Shown: positions 33,537 to 37,927 of the stretch, one piece after another | Layout of the letters: the number at the start of each line of letters is the position of its first letter | How positions within the stretch are numbered: the stretch's first letter is position 1 | Source: Oscillatoriales cyanobacterium | GTDB lineage: Bacteria > Cyanobacteriota > Cyanobacteriia > Cyanobacteriales > Microcoleaceae | Assembly: GCA_004292745.1 (NCBI GenBank) | Contig: RDXH01000005.1 | Location: 2,587-40,513, forward strand | DNA length: 37,927 nucleotides | Reading direction: 5' to 3' | Notes under the pieces: model-generated | Databases searched by the model: none | Told to the model about the DNA's origin: nothing | The model's input: the letters and a program-made list of their open reading frames with translations, nothing else | Position numbers and translations under genes: made by a program

Positions 33537-34364
33537 CTAATCATCAGAATCATCCTCAAAAGTCTCCTCAAAACCCGCTAAAAAGTCATCCAGGGCGATG
33601 GAGGCGATCGCCAAATTAAAACTATCAGCATCTTCCAATCCCCACGTATTCACCCCCACCACTTGACCGGCCATATTAATCAACGGGCCACCAGAATTTC
33701 CCGGATTAATCGACGCATCAGTTTCTAACACCTTCATCTCAGCGATCTCGTCCTCATCATCGTCACCTTCCTCATACTCATCCGGTTCCCGAATTTCACT
33801 AATAATCCCCTGACTCACAGCAGCAGCCAACTGTCCCAAAGGATTTCCCACAGCAATTACGCGATCGCCCACTTTCACATCAAAACACAACTCTAAAGGA
33901 GGATATTCTTCAGGAGATTCTACTTGTTCACCAGTCTTCGGATCGAGCACAAAACCAGTAACCAACAGCAAGGCTAAATCCTCTTCCGCATTACCAGTAA
34001 ATATCACCTCAGCCATTCTCAACTTCCCGTCATTAGTTTCCACTAAAACCTGTTCGACTTCATCTTCTTCATAGAAATAATCTTCATCAGCAATATCTTC
34101 CACAACATGATAGTTAGTCACAATCGTGTCCGGCGTTACAAAAAAACCACTACCCGAAGAAATTTCTTCTCCCGTATCCCAATCCATCACATAAACTGAA
34201 ACTACAGACGGCAAAACTTGCTCAACTAGATCAGAAAAATTGCCAGTCTGAGTTTTGAACTCTTTCAATTGCTGTTGCAAAGCTTTTTTATCGGCCTGCA
34301 TTTTGCGATAAAGTTGCTGAACTTTTGCCAAATCTAGCCTTAATTGAGTTTCCCGAACGCTCAT
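33537..34364 (-). CDS. Cytosolic trypsin-like serine protease (HtrA-like, no PDZ)
   Basis: The 275-residue protein has a catalytic triad H86 (IVTNYHVVED), D129 (NAEEDLALLL) and S224 (INPGNSGGPLINMAG), as in HtrA/DegP proteases. It lacks a signal peptide, a membrane segment and a PDZ domain. The N-terminus is a short coiled coil (VRETQLRLDLAKVQQLYRKM). Two acidic inserts, around 93-105 (DEDYFYEEDEVEQ) and 194-208 (PDEYEEGDDDEDEIA), and an acidic tail (EETFEDDSDD) are unusual for the family. The substrate is unknown; the coiled coil may oligomerise it. Confidence 0.88.
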   Translation of the reverse strand: MSVRETQLRLDLAKVQQLYRKMQADKKALQQQLKEFKTQTGNFSDLVEQVLPSVVSVYVMDWDTGEEISSGSGFFVTPDTIVTNYHVVEDIADEDYFYEEDEVEQVLVETNDGKLRMAEVIFTGNAEEDLALLLVTGFVLDPKTGEQVESPEEYPPLELCFDVKVGDRVIAVGNPLGQLAAAVSQGIISEIREPDEYEEGDDDEDEIAEMKVLETDASINPGNSGGPLINMAGQVVGVNTWGLEDADSFNLAIASIALDDFLAGFEETFEDDSDD

Positions 34365-34437
34365 ATTTTGCCTTTCCCTGAAATAGATTGCTGATTTATT
34401 GTGGCTGTTTGATTGTAGATTTTTGAGAAAATTTTGA

Positions 34438-34554
34438 GTATTACACCAATTTCATAAATATTTGCTACAGATGCCGTTCAAAGCCCCCCCTTGGGTTCGG
34501 GGGGGTTGGGGGGGTATTTATGTCGCGCTACTTTATGAAATTGGTATTACACCA
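34438..34554. mobile_element. MITE-like element flanked by 10-bp direct repeats
   Basis: CCAATTTCATAAA (34446-34458) and TTTATGAAATTGG (34532-34544) are perfect 13-bp inverted arms. TATTACACCA occurs at 34438-34447 and 34545-34554 as a direct repeat, overlapping the left arm by two bases. The interior has a CCCCCCCTTGGGTTCGGGGG hairpin (34483-34506). There is no ORF. It sits between the protease gene start and the hemC gene end; the rest of the 34365-34695 gap shows nothing else. Confidence 0.7.
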
Positions 34555-34695
34555 GATTTCACAACTCCCATCTAAAATCTACAATCAGACTGCTAATGTA
34601 CCTGTTTTCTCAAAGCGAACCGCCAATTATTTTTATTTTACAAAAGGCGATAAATTGCGGCAAAAAACCGTAAAAAATAAATGGTCTTCAGAAGT

Positions 34696-35667
34696 TTAAG
34701 AACCGCGTTGAACTTCGATGAAGATTTCTTCCAAAATTTCACTGGCTCCCTGTGCCCGCAAGCGGTGGGCGAGGTCAATACCCAGCATTTCAGCAGTTTC
34801 TGCCGCGCCACTAACAGTATCTTTCACTAACCGCAAACCGTCTAAACTAGATACCATTCCGGTTAAAGTTAATTGACCGTTTTCAATTTTGGTATTGACA
34901 CCGATCGGCACTTGACAGCCTCCTTCCAATTCCCGCAGAAAAGACCGTTCAGCATAACATCTTTGGGCTGTTTCCGAGTGTTCTAGAGCTTTAATCACTT
35001 CCAGAATTTCTGGATCTCCAGCGCGACATTCGATGCCCAAAGCACCTTGTCCGACGGCGTGGAGGGAGATTTCCGGGGCGATAACTTGGTGGATGCGATC
35101 GCCCATACCCAATCTTTCCAAGCCCGCAAATGCTAAAATAATCGCGTCATAACCGCCATCATCCAATTTAGCAAGTCGAGTATTCAGATTACCACGAATA
35201 TCTTTAAATTCAAAATGAGGGAAATGATGCCGCAGTTGAGCAAGTCGTCGCAGGGAAGAAGTGCCGATAACCGCACCTTTTGGTAGCGTGTCGAGTTGCT
35301 TGTCTTTGTGCTTTTCGTGAACGACGAGAGCATCAGCGGGATTTTCCCGTTCGGTGACACATCCTAAAATTAAACCTTCGGGCAAATTGGTCGGCAAATC
35401 TTTGAGGGAATGAACGGCAAAATCCGTTTCATTGTTCAGCATTCCCGTTTCTAATTCTTTAGTAAAAAGTCCTTTATCACCAATTTTAGCGAGGGCTACA
35501 TCCAGAATTATGTCCCCTTGGGTGGACATCGTGTGGACTTCAAAAGTGTGTTGTGGGAAATGTTTCTGTAGCTCTGCTTGCACCCAGTGTGTTTGGACTA
35601 GAGCGAGTTGGCTTTTGCGGGAACCGATGCGGACGGTTCGTGAGGGAGCAGATGCGGTTGTAGACAT
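34696..35667 (-). CDS. hemC: Hydroxymethylbilane synthase (porphobilinogen deaminase)
   Basis: HemC polymerises four porphobilinogen units into hydroxymethylbilane for haem, chlorophyll and bilin synthesis. The family blocks are [62 protein letters not shown] and [16 protein letters not shown], whose Cys (C251) binds the dipyrromethane cofactor. I start at ATG 35667 ([20 protein letters not shown]), giving 323 residues, and not the upstream 35700 start. It is monocistronic; the gap to the next gene (35701-35985) contains only HIP1 sites and TATAAT-like boxes. Confidence 0.96.
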   Translation of the reverse strand: MSTTASAPSRTVRIGSRKSQLALVQTHWVQAELQKHFPQHTFEVHTMSTQGDIILDVALAKIGDKGLFTKELETGMLNNETDFAVHSLKDLPTNLPEGLILGCVTERENPADALVVHEKHKDKQLDTLPKGAVIGTSSLRRLAQLRHHFPHFEFKDIRGNLNTRLAKLDDGGYDAIILAFAGLERLGMGDRIHQVIAPEISLHAVGQGALGIECRAGDPEILEVIKALEHSETAQRCYAERSFLRELEGGCQVPIGVNTKIENGQLTLTGMVSSLDGLRLVKDTVSGAAETAEMLGIDLAHRLRAQGASEILEEIFIEVQRGS

Positions 35668-35985
35668 AAGATCGAGCTTGAAATGAGCCAATATATTCAC
35701 CTGATCTAGCCTACCGCAGGTGGGGACTTTAATCGGTGGTTGCCATAATTCATGGGCATATAATATAAATATCAGACTTTGACCGCCACTACCAGTCAGC
35801 CTCCATTATGTTTCCCATAAAGTATTACGCCCAGTCCTGTCAGGCGATAGAGTCGCCCCCAGAGCAGATATTTAGTACCTGTAATATGAATTTTTATTAC
35901 GCTGTTTGCGATCGCAACTGCTACAAATACGCTGAACAGCTTATAATGCCAAGTAAATTACTCAAATTGCGATCGTCCTAAAACT

Positions 35986-36441
35986 ATGAAAAGTGCTATT
36001 GAGATAGCTCGTTACTTTTTATGTCGAGTCGATCGAGAAGTTGGTGATACAATTTCTCTTCTCAAGCTGCAAAAACTCGTGTATTACGCCCAAGCTTGGA
36101 GTTTAGTATTTAGAAGCCAGCCACTATTTTATCAAGATATTGAAGCTTGGGTTTCCGGCCCAGTTGTTCGTGATGTTTGGCATGAGTATGAAGCTTATAA
36201 ATACAGCGATATTCCATCTCCCAATAATTTTGATGAAGAATTTGACGAAGATGAGAGCGAGGTACTCGAAGAAGTCGGGAATGCTTATGGAGAATTAAGT
36301 GCTAAACATTTAGCAGAATTAACGCACTCAGAGATGCCTTGGTTAAACGCCCGCCAGGGATTAGAAACTGCCGAAAAATCAACTAACATCATCTCTCACG
36401 ATGACATGAAATCTTGCTATGCACCTTTAGTGGAGGCATAG
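35986..36441 (+). CDS. Solitary Panacea/SocA-like (DUF4065) protein
   Basis: The 151 residues match the Panacea domain (formerly DUF4065): IEIARYFLCRVDREVGDTIS, LLKLQKLVYYAQAWSLVFRS, PLFYQDIEAWVSGPVVRDVW and a later region SAKHLAELTHSEMPW. Panacea domains act as antitoxins in many toxin-antitoxin pairs, and SocA is an adaptor that delivers a toxin to ClpXP. No toxin gene lies next to it: the 36442-36542 gap has no ORF and the next gene is a secreted protein on the other strand. A stand-alone role is possible. Confidence 0.85.
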   Translation: MKSAIEIARYFLCRVDREVGDTISLLKLQKLVYYAQAWSLVFRSQPLFYQDIEAWVSGPVVRDVWHEYEAYKYSDIPSPNNFDEEFDEDESEVLEEVGNAYGELSAKHLAELTHSEMPWLNARQGLETAEKSTNIISHDDMKSCYAPLVEA

Positions 36442-36474
36442 ATGGGAAAAAGTGCATTTATTACTATTTTTAAG

Positions 36475-36493
36475 AACAGGCAAGATGCCTGTT
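36475..36493. repeat. AACAGGCAAGATGCCTGTT palindrome
   Basis: An identical copy of the palindrome at 2021-2039, located between the convergent Panacea gene and the secreted-protein gene. Together with the copies at 2067 and a diverged one near 13500, it marks a dispersed family. Confidence 0.8.
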
Positions 36494-36542
36494 CCACAAC
36501 AGATAAAATTGATTATGGAGTTGGCTTCTACTCCATAAGTTT

Positions 36543-37100
36543 TTAACGCTTACCTGCTTGAATTGCCGAATTTGCCATCTTAATTACATCAGCTTCCGCT
36601 CCATTTTTAATTGCTACCGTATAGAGAACTCCCTGAGCTTTCCACTCAACCGAAGCTGTGCAGTAAGCCCCACAACCGTTATGAAAAACTCCTTTCATAC
36701 CCCCCGCAAGTTGCACATTTTTTAACGTCTTAGTTACCCCTTCCATTTTTGTAGAAAATTCACCGCCTTTTTGAGCTCGAATTTCTCCAAAGCTGCAAAC
36801 TCCCGCATGACAATCTGCCGTATAACCAATTGAGATAGTATAGCTATCTGCTTTCGCTGTACTTTGATAGTAAAGTTTTTGCGAAGTAGAAATACTGCTG
36901 GGAATAAAAATTGGTACTTGCGTTTTACCTTTTAACTTTGGCAAAATTTCATTGACTGCAACAGGAGTGCCGGCTTGAGCTAGTTGTTGTGCTTCCTGTT
37001 GTCGCTGAGGCGATTGCGAGACTCCAAAAACTACCGATGCAGGTACTAAAGCAGTCAATACACACGCAGAAGTCGCCAAAAGTAATAATTTGTTCTTCAC
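36543..37100 (-). CDS. Secreted hypothetical protein with four cysteines
   Basis: The 185-residue precursor starts with a signal peptide: KNK, then LLLLATSACVLTALVPASVV, with cleavage probably after FGVSQ or within the following Gln-rich stretch. The mature part has a strand-rich region (KADSYTISIGYTADCHAGVC and GVFHNGCGAYCTASVEWKAQ) with Cys pairs DCHAGVC and NGCGAYC that could form disulfides. A conserved-looking C-terminal helix follows (GAEADVIKMANSAIQAGK). I do not recognise the family. It should act in the periplasm or thylakoid lumen. Confidence 0.8.
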   Translation of the reverse strand: MKNKLLLLATSACVLTALVPASVVFGVSQSPQRQQEAQQLAQAGTPVAVNEILPKLKGKTQVPIFIPSSISTSQKLYYQSTAKADSYTISIGYTADCHAGVCSFGEIRAQKGGEFSTKMEGVTKTLKNVQLAGGMKGVFHNGCGAYCTASVEWKAQGVLYTVAIKNGAEADVIKMANSAIQAGKR

Positions 37101-37291
37101 TGTGTTTTTCCTTGATATTCAAACAGTCCAGTTGTTCGATGAACCGCATTCACCTATGTACAACCATAATTCAAAATACAAAAGCAATAATAGCTTTTCA
37201 GCAAAAAACTATTTTTATATTGTCTTGACAAAGTTGCCAAAATATGTAGTCATATGTAATATAGAGAAGGCGAGTAATTTAGGAGTACATC

Positions 37292-37927
37292 GTGGAACTG
37301 CAAGGGTATTTACGCCAGCACGGATTAGAAGCTTTGTCCGAAACTTATCATATCAAGGTTACGCGCGATCGGCAATATCCTCATCTCGTCTGTCTGAAAT
37401 ACTCGCAGATAGAATCCCCGCTGGGCGAAAAAATAGTCCAACAGTGTCGGGGTATCATTTTAGACTCATCCCAAGATTGGCAGATAGTTTCTTATCCCTA
37501 CGACAAATTTTTCAACTACGGAGAAGGCCACGCCGCTACAATTGATTGGAACAGTGCCAAAGTTTATGAAAAACTAGATGGTTCTCTGATTGTACTCTAT
37601 TTTTACAATGGAGAATGGAGAGTGCAATCTAGCGGAACTCCCGACGCAGCGGGCGAAGTTAACGGTTTTGGATTCAGCTTTGCCGAACTTTTTTGGAAAG
37701 TCTGGCAAGAATTGGGCTATCAATTGCCGGAAGAAACAGATCGGTGTTTTATCTTTGAGTTGATGACGCCTTACAATAGAATAGTTGTGCAGCAAAAAAA
37801 CAATCAAATCGTGCTGCACGGAGTTCGCAACACTCAAACTCTGCTAGAAACAGACCCCAGTATGTGGGCAAATAAATACGGCTGGGAGTTGGTAGCATCC
37901 TATCCTTTAACTAGCTGGAAAGAAGTT
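37292..37927 (+). CDS. T4 Rnl1-like RNA ligase (3' end outside the window)
   Basis: The 212 visible residues begin at GTG 37292, with AGGAG at 37281-37285 six bases before it. The nucleotidyltransferase motif I is K94-L-D-G97 in KVYEKLDGSLIVLYF, where Lys94 would be adenylated. The N-terminal RGIILDSSQ block and SYPYDKFFNYGE precede it, and FIFELMTPYNRIVV (about 153-166) is motif IIIa-like. This matches T4 RNA ligase 1-type enzymes, which seal RNA nicks in tRNA or other RNA repair. The C-terminal domain is cut off by the window edge. The frame is uninterrupted to 37927. Confidence 0.9.
   Translation, partial: MELQGYLRQHGLEALSETYHIKVTRDRQYPHLVCLKYSQIESPLGEKIVQQCRGIILDSSQDWQIVSYPYDKFFNYGEGHAATIDWNSAKVYEKLDGSLIVLYFYNGEWRVQSSGTPDAAGEVNGFGFSFAELFWKVWQELGYQLPEETDRCFIFELMTPYNRIVVQQKNNQIVLHGVRNTQTLLETDPSMWANKYGWELVASYPLTSWKEV

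Noticed and set aside
1-37927. tRNA, rRNA, tmRNA or RNase P RNA genes
   Set aside because: I looked for their conserved cores in all gaps by eye and saw none; a tRNAscan-SE and Infernal run would settle it.

Overview
The window comes from a cyanobacterium, most likely a filamentous oscillatorian of the Microcoleus/Oscillatoria/Tychonema kind. The evidence is the very frequent HIP1 octamer GCGATCGC, a set of cyanobacteria-restricted families (PetP/DUF2862, DUF2854, DUF3038 with DUF4335, DUF3598, a Get3-like ATPase with an Arg P-loop), plus dxs, hemC, ppk1 and mutS2. The genus is an inference from gene content and repeat style, not from a marker gene. I found no tRNA, rRNA or CRISPR array.

Layout. 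1-2.4 kb: 3' part of a thioredoxin-domain (YyaL-type) gene with in-frame palindromic repeats, a small XRE regulator and a small hypothetical. 2.4-4.4 kb: dxs (isoprenoid entry step). 4.4-4.9 kb: a MITE-like element and an IS200/IS605-like relic. 4.9-6.8 kb: a compact unit of a small unknown protein, a retropepsin-like protein (ATGA overlap) and an FAD oxidoreductase. 7-9.5 kb, minus strand: Get3/ArsA-like ATPase, PetP-like protein, glutaminase. 10-17 kb: a small membrane protein, a YdcF-like protein, then polyphosphate genes (polyphosphate:AMP phosphotransferase on minus, ppk1 on plus) around a double-GNAT protein. 17-19.5 kb: repeats, a 55-aa gene, an 86-aa gene and a TnpB-only IS605-type element with both ends visible. 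19.6-25.6 kb: DUF2854, DUF3598, a YeeZ-like epimerase, a DUF779/aldehyde dehydrogenase pair and a receiver-histidine kinase with a degraded ATP lid. 25.8-28.5 kb: mutS2, carrying a repeat-derived insert inside its ATPase. 28.7-30.45 kb: a complete restriction-modification cassette (M convergent with R and C) with textbook-like C-box operators. 30.8-33.1 kb: the DUF3038/DUF4335 pair. 33.5-37.1 kb: a cytosolic trypsin-like protease, hemC, a solitary Panacea/SocA-like gene and a secreted Cys-containing protein. The right edge cuts a T4 Rnl1-like RNA ligase.

Three themes stand out. First, dispersed palindromic repeats and MITE-like elements fill nearly every gap, and in two genes (the YyaL-type gene and mutS2) they sit in frame within the coding sequence. 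Second, the R-M cassette is small and recently mobile in character, with its controller operator visible in the DNA. Third, both polyphosphate enzymes lie within 6 kb, and the promoter of one carries two 8-bp repeats at 11-bp spacing, the geometry of a cyanobacterial Pho box.
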